Shown piece after piece: positions 46,701 through 53,412 of a stretch of DNA of 64,000 nt. The translations under genes were made by a program, and so were the position numbers. The stretch lies in NCBI GenBank assembly GCA_963921935.1, contig OY998178.1, forward strand, positions 198,122,862 to 198,186,861, read 5' to 3'. The notes beneath the pieces were generated by a model. It saw only the letters and a list, made by a program, of their open reading frames with translations, ran no database searches and was not told the DNA's origin. Origin of the DNA: Galeruca laticollis. Its lineage: Eukaryota > Arthropoda > Insecta > Coleoptera > Chrysomelidae. The stretch's first letter is position 1. Each line of letters starts with the position of its first letter.

Positions 46701-48604
46701 GGACTTAAAACTGAACCCTGGGGTACACACAACTGGTAACTGGTAAATTTTTCGAAACTTTTCCGTTTGCTCGTACCAGTTGGTTTCTACATTCCAGGTA
46801 AGATTCAAAGCATTTTAAAGGAATACCACGGATGCCATAATATTCTAGTTTGTGTATCAAAATTTCATGATCAACACAATCGAAGGCCTTTGCGAAGTCA
46901 CAAAAAACCGAAGCCGTGAAAAGTTTATTATTAAGAGTGGTATATATTTCATTAAGAACAGAAAACATTGCGTCATTAGTACATTTATTAGGTAGGAAAC
47001 CGAATTGTTGGAATTTCAAGATTTTATATTTGAAAAGAAAAGACAGTAGACAGTTTTTCATTAGTCTTTCAATTATCTTCGATAAGATTGGTAATAAGGC
47101 AATAGGACGATAGTTACTAGTATTTCTTTCTCGCCACCCTTGTGGAGAGGAACAATTATTGCTATTTTTAGACAGTTAGGGAAGAGACCTTTTTCAAAGG
47201 ATTCATTGACTAGAGAACATAAAATGTTAATCATTGCATCTGGAATATTCAAAAACCACTTAGCTGATAACCCATCAATGCCACAGGAAGTTTTGTTTTG
47301 AATGCTGAGTATGGTTTGCACCAGATCAAATTCATCTATTGGTTTAAGGAGGAAACTATCAGTGATTATTTTAGAAGGAGCGAGGAAAGAAAGAGCATCA
47401 CAACTTGGAGATATTTTAGAGCTAATATTCTTACTAACGTTTATGAAATAAATGTTAAGTTCGAATGGGTCGAGTTCAATAAAGTTTGAGGAACGAGTTT
47501 TGTTCCTTAAATCATTGATAACAGACCAAGTGTCTCTCGTGGAATTTTTAGCTCTTGAGATGCGATTGTTATAATAGTTTTGTTTAATAGTTTTGATAGT
47601 TTTCCGGTACAATATTTTATAGTTATTGATATAATTGAGTATGTGAAGATTGTCTGTGAATTTTTTTGTGTACATGATAGATTTCAGGGAGGGTATTGAA
47701 AAGCTTGTACCACGTTATGTTTGCATATATTGCATAGATTACCTTTATTAGAGAGACGACATCGGAAATCGATATGGCAGACCAGAAGACTGTGATAAAC
47801 AATTTTTTTCCTACTACTAATAACTGTACATTCAATATAGATGGGGTTGATGTGCGAAATAATCTTATCGATTATGGTTTATCTAGTTTGCAATGTGCAG
47901 CATCACTTACAAATGTAGTGAAGTCAAGGAGTCAGTATATTTATCCAAGTTTCAACTACATAAAGGATGCAGCAGTTTGGGGAGCTACGGATGCTAATTC
48001 AAAGTTGCCAAAAATAATCTAGATATGTGACAATATTTTTTTCTTTACAATGTGCTTCATTTTTCTTGTTATTTTGTGAATTAAATATATACTTTCTCTT
48101 GTTAAATGGCGATTATGTAGAAAAATAGTTTTTTTTCACTTTGTTTATTTTTTATTTCAAATCGTCTGTTACTTTCTGGACAGTCCTAGTTATAAAAGTA
48201 TTAAATAATTAATATATTAAGACAATGAAATTAATTTAGTTGTAGTAAGTGAGAAAAGTAATTGTTTATATTCAAAATATTGACTATATTTTGTCTGACA
48301 GCACAATCTAGCCAATATTTAGGCTATTACATTTGTATTGCAGTATAGTGGTGTCTCACTTTACTCTCATCACCTCTTTTGGAGTTGTTTTTCTTACTCG
48401 TTGTTATTATTTTGTAGTACAGCGTATATCTCCTTGATATTGCCCAAATTTGTTTCATTATTGTCAAATAAAATGGTTACTCCTTAAAAATATGTTGAAC
48501 ATTTTTTTAAATGGGCTTACCTTCCTATTGGATTGGACGTAGGTAGAGAGTCTTTATTTTCATCATCACTATCCTCCGAAAGTTCCAGATCACCTCTTAA
48601 GTCT
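28480..48604 (-). CDS. lilli: AF4/FMR2 family gene (lilliputian ortholog), nine exons, both ends missing
   Basis: Nine minus-strand exons (given separately) join with matching phase at every junction, for about 3.2 kb of coding sequence. AFF proteins are nuclear scaffolds of super elongation complexes that bring P-TEFb and ELL to RNA polymerase II. The visible order is typical: DLxLSEDSDDE motif, Ser/Asp-rich activation-type region, basic AT-hook stretch, Lys-rich linker, and C-terminal homology domain (CHD). The CHD is read from KGQDLYLTDAKRLKHMADKE to SYQDLWDTADSLVVKGKHTG. The N-terminal exons lie beyond 48604 or outside the window. The last exon, normally ending in a PLTLHSS-type segment, was not found below 28480. 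Introns reach 6.9 kb and are filled with transposons, but no exon is damaged, so the gene looks functional. Confidence 0.88.
29310..29319. repeat. Target site duplication (left copy) of the LINE in Tc1
   Basis: CAGGATAAGA at 29310-29319 is repeated at 30547-30556, bracketing the LINE insertion and restoring the Tc1 frame when one copy is removed. Confidence 0.85.
29320..30546 (+). mobile_element. 5'-truncated RNase H-bearing LINE (I/R1/LOA-like) inserted in the Tc1 element
   Basis: Starts in the post-RT region (QRTACLNTTGGMRTTPTRAM, ILGLTPLDIYIKEV). It continues with RNase H (IRIFTDGSKSNVDSGCGIFS, TELTAICIAAKEI, YILTDSRQILLAL) and an end domain with TGHCHLRKHLHRLGL and C-x-x-C...E-x-x-x-H-I-F-C-E-C (zinc knuckle). 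Several frame changes are present (about 29640, 29950). The 3' end runs GTGGGGTCACCCACTTTTACAGATA with no long poly(A). A 10-bp target duplication flanks it. Related to the LINE at the right end of this window. Confidence 0.85.
31831..31945 (-). repeat. Left arm of a ~110-bp inverted repeat pair around the DD41D mariner
   Basis: The reverse complement of this segment (phrases CAGGATAAC, AGTGTATTAC, TTTTAACACATTGGCGG, AACGTATGTTCCC) closely matches 34815-34916 on the plus strand. Origin unknown. Confidence 0.7.
32515..33579 (-). pseudogene. mariner-like transposase with DD41D spacing (rosa-like), in lilli intron
   Basis: Starts at 33579 with MSMQVHHKVQIVKWYYQGHS, a two-HTH DNA-binding region (YREIAENLC, ISKKQVRTVLKNFEEHGC). 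The catalytic domain follows with ILFTDESTF (first Asp), IWYQHDGCASH (second Asp) and WPARSPDLAPNDFFF (third Asp). I count 41 residues between the second Asp and the Asp in APND, the DD41D signature of the rosa group. A one-base slip near 32940 and a TGG-to-TGA change at 32717-32719 break the frame. The C-terminus is readable to about 32525 (QEFYNRLGYCLAQNGGLFEHL). The terminal repeats were not located. Strand is the same as the host gene lilli. Confidence 0.88.
33790..34436. other. lilli intron, unassigned
   Basis: AT-rich intron sequence between the mariner gene and a tandem duplication. Nothing recognised. Confidence 0.5.
34437..34818. repeat. 190-bp tandem duplication, two identical copies
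   Basis: Unit 34437-34626 is repeated at 34627-34818 without visible differences (period 190). Each unit holds an 8-bp hairpin (CAGTTTAG...CTAAACTG) and the phrase CACGCCTCTCGAAGGTGG. It adjoins the right arm of the inverted repeat. Confidence 0.95.
34815..34916 (+). repeat. Right arm of the inverted repeat pair
   Basis: TATATCCTGTTGGC, AATAATACACTGAATTT, CTAACACATTGACGG and AAAACGTATGTTCCC match the reverse complement of 31831-31945. Spacing between arms is about 2.9 kb and contains the mariner gene. Confidence 0.7.
34917..35674. other. lilli intron, unassigned
   Basis: Contains a 60-residue frame at 34920-35102 (FVEEDRNLYGKLADIFLNCR) of unknown identity, beginning right after the repeat arm. 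Otherwise AT-rich intron. Confidence 0.4.
35675..35771 (-). CDS. lilli: lilli exon: CHD helix YRCQALLYYKLFK
   Basis: Acceptor AATAATTTTAG|TTACCGG and donor ACTAAG|GTAAGT, 97 bases. The first base completes a Ser codon with the previous exon. Encodes YRCQALLYYKLFKMRIKESK and an end SDYCTK, one of the most conserved stretches of the AFF C-terminal homology domain. Confidence 0.88.
35834..35881 (-). CDS. lilli: lilli micro-exon (48 bp) in CHD
   Basis: Bounded by TAACTTCAG and AAG|GTAAGC. It encodes NQQNSSPVHNILAVL in the only frame compatible with both neighbours, bridging ...LSLIK and SYRCQALL. The phrase HNILAVL matches the helix that precedes RCQALLY in AFF proteins. Too short to show up as an ordinary reading frame. 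Confidence 0.85.
36190..36384 (-). CDS. lilli: lilli exon: start of the C-terminal homology domain
   Basis: Acceptor TTTTGTTATAG and donor ATAAA|GTAAGT, 195 bases. Encodes GQDLYLTDAKRLKHMADKE, then MLYLEAVLFFLLTGNAMEHE and KSAFTMYKDTLSLI. This is the diagnostic AFF pattern (A-K-x-L-K-H-x-A-D ... Y-L-E ... G-x-A-M-E ... K-S-A-x-T-M-Y). The CHD mediates homo- and heterodimerisation of AFF scaffolds. Confidence 0.92.
36385..37053 (-). other. lilli: lilli intron
   Basis: 669-base intron with GTAAGT...TTATAG borders. No insert recognised. Confidence 0.7.
37054..37879 (-). CDS. lilli: lilli exon: Pro/Ser region and Lys-rich nuclear linker
   Basis: 826 bases. Opens with GKGGVNVIIVDGDYERSSSS, then a PPPPPVPFKEIV stretch, and KFMVKIELQKLNIRRIP, a conserved AFF strand. 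A Lys/Arg/Ser-rich section follows (HKSKKRKRRNSSSSIS, KKEYHKKEKGKETIKHKRRK) that looks like nuclear localisation signals. It ends REYHSYFEMTEEQLEYGDK, the phrase that leads into the CHD. The donor is AA|GTAAGTG. Confidence 0.9.
37880..38738 (-). other. lilli: lilli intron
   Basis: 859-base intron, donor GTATTT (weak) and acceptor TTTTTTTTTTAG. AT-rich, no insert recognised. Confidence 0.65.
38739..39000 (-). CDS. lilli: lilli exon: Ser-rich region ending in Gly/Lys repeats
   Basis: 262 bases, in phase 0, leaving one base. Encodes VKSSVKPKLARSSSEEFIKR, acidic Ser repeats (ISDSESDSNS), LRKLFTPKRDSEGG and a (G)GGK repeat that continues across the splice into the next exon. LFTPKRDS recalls the conserved AFF phrase before the CHD linker. 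The low-complexity Gly/Lys run is encoded by an imperfect GGTGGAAAAGG-type repeat. Confidence 0.85.
39389..42613 (+). mobile_element. Jockey-type LINE with target site duplication
   Basis: Starts in gag with a CxxC zinc-knuckle remnant (NATCGAEDHSAWSLKCP). An endonuclease follows (LKIVYANLNSYSPRK, VIVGDLNVNRNKS), then RT to 42400. The 3' UTR ends AATAAAGTACACTAATTATT with an (ATT)n tail. AAGATATCAG flanks both sides (39379-39388 and 42614-42623). The element is antisense to lilli. Truncated at the 5' end and carrying many stops. Confidence 0.9.
40613..42400 (+). pseudogene. Jockey-type reverse transcriptase, broken
   Basis: Successive frames give NYNKNVQALIRQYKEHKWAT, LSKGKNSAPGHDHITKDLLR (block 1), LFLDISKAFDSIWHKGLLYK (block with F-D-S-I-W), EQGVPQGSPLSPLLYNVY, then ILQHADDTALTS (ADD intact, preceding Tyr is His) and WFNKWRLKVNPDKSQYI. 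Post-RT NLLYETTGIVPINKRI is present. Stops or frameshifts at 41006-41008, 41266-41268, 41509-41511 and 41761-41763 inactivate it. The enzyme would copy LINE RNA at the nicked target. Confidence 0.9.
43454..43924 (-). CDS. lilli: lilli exon: AT-hook and Ser/Asp-rich region
   Basis: 471 bases, phase 0 at both ends (TTTAAG|GTCCGG acceptor, ACTAAG|GTAATA donor). Opens with VRKGKRGRPPKQHVP, an AT-hook-like motif. Acidic Ser clusters (SLSSSDDEDRP, SSSSESDSSAPQRR) and KSRNTKRLSEPKSAAF follow. Together with the previous exon it forms a basic, DNA-minor-groove-binding-like patch, matching the AT-hook reported for Drosophila lilli. Confidence 0.85.
43925..44284 (-). other. lilli: lilli intron
   Basis: 360-base intron, GTAATT...TTTAAG. 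No insert recognised. Confidence 0.75.
44285..45170 (-). CDS. lilli: lilli exon: Ser/Pro/Asp-rich region with two AT-hook-like motifs
   Basis: 886 bases. The first base completes an Arg codon, then MLSPLGATPAIHTSRIERPP. Several runs of alternating Ser and Asp follow (SSDSGSDTGSDSDSTTDDSG, ISDSDSDTDNDR), a WNLASFV phrase after EEL, and finally GRGRPRKNKPP and KKRGRPAKVNKPRSHSG. The WxLxxFV phrase is conserved in AFF proteins ahead of the basic region. The exon ends at a codon boundary (GPE). The acidic Ser runs are likely phosphorylated activation segments, by analogy. Confidence 0.88.
45593..47690 (-). mobile_element. LINE (Jockey superfamily), 5'-truncated, same strand as lilli
   Basis: Reads on the minus strand from about 47675: MYTKKFTDNLHILNYINNYK, NKTSCGIDGLSAKWFLNIPD (RT block), then at 47061 NCLLSFLFKYKILKFQQFGF and VFCDFAKAFDCVDHEIL. 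At 46674 CQFRINGKFTLFAEDTSV appears, where the catalytic ADD is AED. At 46332 SVSKQLDSCTALTTYYSLFE and KRAIRYIYGLSRRTHC follow. Stops and frame changes at 46705, 46360 and near 47100 inactivate it. The 3' end has AATAAAGC followed by a (CT)n tract (seen as GAGA at 45590-45611), an unusual tail that may mark the family. Confidence 0.85.
47774..48022 (+). CDS. Unknown 82-residue ORF inside the transposon-like element
   Basis: MADQKTVINNFFPTTNNCTF is followed by a balanced, non-repetitive sequence containing VDVRNNLIDYGLSSLQC and YPSFNYIKDAAVWGA. It lies between the LINE 5' end and the right inverted repeat. I recognise no family. It could be the 3' exon of a lost element gene, or chance. Composition looks more protein-like than neighbouring frames. 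Confidence 0.25.
   Translation: MADQKTVINNFFPTTNNCTFNIDGVDVRNNLIDYGLSSLQCAASLTNVVKSRSQYIYPSFNYIKDAAVWGATDANSKLPKII
48521..48604 (-). CDS. lilli: lilli exon: DLxLSEDSDDE motif
   Basis: 84 bases, CTTTTTCAG acceptor and GGAAG|GTAAGC donor. Encodes DLRGDLELSEDSDDENKDSL, which matches the conserved AFF acidic motif (DLQLSESEDSDDE type) and joins in phase to the next exon through an Arg codon. The first base of the exon completes a codon from an exon upstream that was not found. Confidence 0.85.
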
Positions 48605-49960
48605 CTGAAAAAGCAAATGATAATATTTAAAACAGGAATATCAATTATGAATTATTAAATGTGTAGACACTAACGTTTATAATTTTAAACTTCGCGCTGC
48701 TTCTACTCTTCTTTCACTTACTTCCCGGTGGCCAGCTGAACGAGGCCACATTTGCTATCTGAGGCCACCAGCGGCAGTTTTACAATGTCGTCGCTGGGGT
48801 TAACAGGTGTTTTTTAAGTTAATAAAATGTTCAAAAATCAAAGTTGTGTTTAAATATTATTGAAATTACGTGCCCAAGACTAAATGAAAACTATATAAGA
48901 GAATTGTACTTGTGAGTTTTCCTCATTAAGTGTTTATAGCTAATGTAAATTGAAACTTCATAAGAATGTTTGGTAATTTTCAAAAATATTTCATTTGTAT
49001 AGTACATTGTAAAATCTGACAAGCATTAGAAATCTAGAAAACGCTCCCACAATTTCTCAAACACTAAATTAGGGGTCTCTAGAAGATAAAGAAATATATC
49101 CAATTGAATTGTAGCCTTACAAGGCTTGAGGCTGTTCTAAATGCAAACAAATGGAGATGAAAGGTAATTTAAATAAATCAGGAAGCAGATAATCTTGCTA
49201 ATATAAGGATGAGAAATAAAGCAATTGCTATCCCACTGGAAGAATACTCTAGGAATGACAAATAAAAAACATTAATCATAAAATCGCGAAAGAGACGATT
49301 TTTCTAGCTTCTACCATTAGCAGATCATTAATTTGGAGTATGAATGCCGGGAAAATTTCTTCTAGATGCTAGAGGAGTGATACTACAGTCCCAAGATAAT
49401 GATAATTCATATTAATTACACACAAGTTTTTTTAGGTAGAATAACAATATAACCAACATAGAATTTAAATGTTTAATGGCAAAGTTATGTTAGTCTGTAG
49501 GCAAACTATATGAATGTAAAAATTTGTAAGTTGTAATAATCTTGTCAGAAATTAGTAAAGGAAGCAACTGAATAAATTGTTAACTATTTATGATCATCCT
49601 TATAAGTTAAAGATCTTTTTAGTATACAAATTTCTATCAAATCCACCTTGTTTATGTGGCATCGCACAGTCATAGTAGTCTAATAATATTGATTCACTTT
49701 AATTTATATATAGTATAAAGGGATGGCAATCGGCCAAATGTGTAAAATTTCATATGGAGAAAATAACTTCCAGCAGTTGTGCGACTTGCTTATACAATTT
49801 TAATGTATCAATTAAAACAAGTGCTCAAAAATTGAACCATTAAATTCAATGGTTATATAAATGCTTTTAAAGAATTTGCATGAAATATAATAAATATATT
49901 TAGTTATACATTTATTAGCTGTTAATATTGCCATTAATAAATTTAATCAATACATGTTTA
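48605..49960. other. lilli intron or upstream region, unassigned
   Basis: Contains a GC-rich patch at 48715-48795 with inverted phrases (GGTGGCCAGC and GAGGCCACCAGC) that may be a small repeat. The rest is AT-rich with nothing recognised. Confidence 0.45.
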
Positions 49961-49967
49961 GTATAGT

Positions 49968-50480
49968 CCGTCTAGAAAGTATCCGGAAAACAGAAAGCAC
50001 AATTACAAATTTTCGGTATATATTTTTATTACTTAAATTAATACAAGTATAACAAATAATTCATCTCATATACTTATACAACCTCCATTTAACTCTAAAC
50101 ACTTAACTAAACGTTCAAGCAAACCCGAAATTAGGTAACCGCTATAATGTTCGGTGATGGTGGTCCAGGACTGTAAAACTGACCGAATCAAATCTTTTTA
50201 ATTTCGTGGCGGTGCTCATTCCACTTCCATCTTCAGTAGTGCCCATATGTTTCAAATGGGACTAAGTTCTGGTGAAGCTGCTGGCCATGGAATTGTTGTT
50301 GCATCCAAACTGCAATATATGCAGAAGTATGGCATATTGCATTATACTGCTGTAAACGCCAACTCTCTGGATATAAAGCATGAGACATTTCAAGGAGAAA
50401 ACCATTTAGAATTTCACAATATGTTTCACTATTAACGGTACCATCAACTATACAAAGAGGTGTAGCACCACGCACATATA
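49968..50480 (-). pseudogene. Tc1/mariner-like transposase remnant
   Basis: The minus frame from 50475 reads MRGATPLCIVDGTVNSETYC, then SWRLQQYNAICHTSAYIAVW. This is the region around the second catalytic Asp of Tc1/mariner enzymes; the Asp of QQDNA is Tyr here. Further pieces (APPRN, LNGGC near 50095) trail off in other frames. A terminal-repeat-like CCGTCTAGAAAGTATCCGGA lies at 49968-49987. The 5' part of the gene is missing. Confidence 0.7.
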
Positions 50481-51169
50481 TTGCTCGTTTAAAAGGTATA
50501 TATTTGCAAAACCATTGAAAAAATTAGTGGGAAGATCATTAATACTTTTTTAGAAATAAACATTAATAAACGCCAATTGCAAAGCTATTACTAGATTTTA
50601 TTGATTTAGCCTTCGGTATTATAGAGAGCTGTGACAAAAGGTGTAGGAAGCAAAAAATGAATGAGAAACACTTTTTTGAGCGAAAAAAACATTTTTCACT
50701 CAAACAGGAACAGCTACACTTAATGTATACGTGTATACAATTTGATGTAATATGTTTTGTTCATAAATTGTTAAATTGTCTTAATAAATATTTGTTTTAA
50801 AGGAGTTTTAATCAATTAAAATATTATAAAGTGAAATAAAAACATAAATAAAAGTGAAAAAACTAATAATTATTGAAGGCGACTAGCTGATGGCTTAAAT
50901 TAGGTCTAAGAATGGTAAGGATATAGGTTTTAGACTGAAATGGTTATAATTTTCTAGGAAACTATAGTCTACAGAAAATTGATGGATTTTTTCTGTTTTA
51001 ATTTTGTTAATAAATATTAGTTTCAAAGGAGTTAATCGATTAAATTAGGTCTAAGAATTGTAAAGATATAGGTTTTAGACCAAAATCGTTATAATTTTCT
51101 AACTATAGTCAATAGAAAATTGTACTCAATTAGATGTAATATGTTTTGTTCATAAATTATTAAATTTTC
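50481..51169. other. Unassigned AT-rich region
   Basis: Phrases around TAAGAATGGTAAGGATATAGGTTTTAGAC at 50908-50936 recur at about 51050-51079, an imperfect local duplication. No gene. Confidence 0.45.
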
Positions 51170-51664
51170 TGGCAACAGGAATAAGCCAATAGTCTATTTT
51201 CAGAATATTGAAGAAGGAAAACTTGCATCCATATCATTACACTCCTGTTTATTGCATCAATATTTACCTGCGCGTCTACAATTTGCCCAATTTTTACAAG
51301 ATAAATAAAATAACCCAGATTTCCTGGATACAATTTTTTTACTGATGAGGCAACAGTTACCTGACGAGGAATATTTAATTGGAAAAATAATCATTTGCGG
51401 GATTCTGAAAACTCGCATGCTAAGAGAGCATTGTAAGCATGAGTTTAAAGTTATCATTTGGTGTGGTGTAATATGTGATTATTTAATAGGTCAATTGGAA
51501 CAGCCCACCAATTTAAATGAACACATTTATTTAGATTTCCTTCAAGAGCATTTACACGAATTATTAGAGTATATACCTCTCGCGTTAAGACAAAGAATGT
51601 GGTTTTTGCATGACCAAGCACCACCACATTATTTTCTACAAGTTCGTCAATACTCAACAGGTCA
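51170..51664 (+). pseudogene. mariner-like transposase, 5' and central fragment
   Basis: In shifting frames: LHPYHYTPV, LQFAQFLQD and FFTDEATVT (first catalytic Asp), then a readable piece 51345-51683 with FKVIIWCGVICDYLIGQLEQ, YLDFLQEHLHELLEYIPLAL and MWFLHDQAPPHY. The last phrase is the second Asp (HDQAPPH for the usual HDGAPAH). The homology stops at QVRQY near 51655 and appears to resume at about 53140. This family is common in insects and belongs to the mariner/Tc1 superfamily. Confidence 0.75.
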
Positions 51665-53135
51665 AGCGCCAAGGATAAAATAAATAAATAAAATATTATC
51701 CTGGACCAATATATTTTTTTATCTGATTCTTATTATTTAGTATGACCTTACATTTATTTTAGAAGATATTAACAATTTCTTTATCACAGTTTTGAAAAAA
51801 CGAAGCGGACACTGGTGACCGCTTTGGCCTGCGCGAACTTGAGAGTGGACACTGGTGTCCGTCATGTCCTGTCGGCGGGGTTCGAAACATTTCCTTAGTT
51901 GTCAAGGAACTTGTTTACACAGGATTGTTGTCTTATCGCCTACTATTTAGAGAGTGCTGTTAATTTGGTCGCGGATGTTTGCAGGTTATGTTTTCTCATT
52001 TTTTGCGTTAAGTTAATAAAATATATTTGGAATAATGAGTGAAGGTGCCAAAAGGATAGTGCAATTAGCTATGGAGAAAACGCGATACTATGATAGTTTT
52101 ATGTTTAGATTTGTATTGTTTCTGAACATTACTTTATAAAAATAACGCCGAGTGGCTTTCATTTTTCCTACAACATAACAGTCGAAGCGAAACTTATACC
52201 ATAGTCTATTAAGATATGATGAAACTAAGGAAACCGTAATTTCTGTATAATGTGCCAATATAATCATCCCCAAAAGACTACACACCTACAGCACTTACGC
52301 AAGCAAGCGTCTAACCGAAAAATACCACGTACTATAGTCAATTGGCACCGTGAAGCACGAAAGCGAGCGCCCGGCAGCTGACGTCATAAAATATCGCAGG
52401 TTTTTAAGGCGGAGGAGCTTAGTGCAAACCTCAATCTAATACTTCTCCGTTATTTTAAAACCGATTTTAATTTTGTAAACGCTGTTTTAATCAGTAAATT
52501 GCTATCTATTTAAATGGTAAATAACAAAAAACATGCAACTTCCACATTGTTAAATCCTACTTTATCTTCAAGCAAGTTGAGCAGAGCGACTTTTCTATAA
52601 CCGACTTCCGTTATGTGGTTATAAAAGGCTTGCTATAATTCGAAGGAAATAATGGTTATGAATATATCCGCTCAGTAAATATAAGTTTGAGGGCACATGT
52701 ATTTGCAAAGTTAAATTTAAGGCTACTGCAAAGGATACTATAAAAAGAAACAAGATGGACTAATTGATGAAAATAAAATAAAAGTGATAACATATTGTGC
52801 ACAGTGGGAAGGAAATCAGGTACTGCCTAGAGTGTTTCATTATTTTCCACAAAAATCGCTAAAGATATAAATTACTTTTATAAACATCTTTTAATACTTT
52901 TGTTCAGAATATGTTTTAAGTTAGTTCGTTTTAAGTTAGTATTATTTAAGACCACTAAATATGTAAAACACTATTTTCTGTACAGTTAAGTTTTGGAATT
53001 TATATCTCAATAAAAACCTAATTATTTTTCACACGAAAATTCTGTTACACCAAACATGTTATCCGTGTTTAACTGTGCAGGGGCACAGCGGGCACGCTAC
53101 CATGTTTGACTACATAAAAGCGTGTCCTCTCGGCC
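51665..53135. other. Sequence interrupting the mariner-like gene, unidentified
   Basis: About 1.5 kb separating two halves of one transposase. Near 51800-51900 it is CpG-rich with the hairpin GGACAC-TG-GTGTCC, and at 52015-52080 a short frame MSEGAKRIVQLAMEKTR begins but stops soon. It may be another transposon; termini and target duplication were not proven. Confidence 0.4.
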
Positions 53136-53412
53136 GGATATGAACATGTTAAACGAACAGTTTCCGCATCGTTTCCGTGGAAGTGATGGCCTACTGAGAG
53201 ATCCTGATTTCAATCCTTTGGATTTTTCAATGTGGTCGTAAATGAAGGCATTAGTTTACAAGAAAAAATTCTCTTCCAACATTGCGATAGAAAATATAAA
53301 AAGGCGCGTATGTAATTAAAGATAATAGACAAGGGTTATTTTGATATTACAAGATCTTTGCGAATGCGGATCGTAAAGCGTATTGAAGTAAATGGTGGGT
53401 ATTTTGAACATT
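53136..53412 (+). pseudogene. mariner-like transposase, C-terminal fragment
   Basis: Reads MLNEQFPHRFRGSDGLLRDP, DFNPLDFSMWS then KALVYKKK, and ends RIEVNGGYFEHLL. This is the usual end of the same mariner-like family: PDLTPLDFFLWG-type third Asp region followed by C-x-x-x-x-G-G-H-F-E-H-L-L-type terminus. It continues the fragment at 51170-51664. Confidence 0.75.

Larger units (their letters stand above)
45365..48187. mobile_element. Tc1/mariner-like element bracketed by 25-bp terminal inverted repeats, interrupted by a LINE
   Basis: Left end AGGGCTGTCCAGAAGGTAAT (45365 on) and the reverse complement of the right end AGGACTGTCCAGAAAGTAAC (48163-48187) match at 22 of 25 positions by eye. Mariner-like elements often start this way. 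No transposase is readable in the roughly 0.7 kb left after subtracting the LINE. Flanking TA duplication is unclear. It may be a non-autonomous element, or a transposon whose gene was lost. Confidence 0.6.
45171..48520 (-). other. lilli: lilli intron holding a transposon-like pair of inverted repeats and a LINE
   Basis: 3.35-kb intron (GTAAGC...CATTTTAG). 45171-45364 and 48188-48520 are plain AT-rich intron; the middle is covered by separate entries. Confidence 0.7.
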
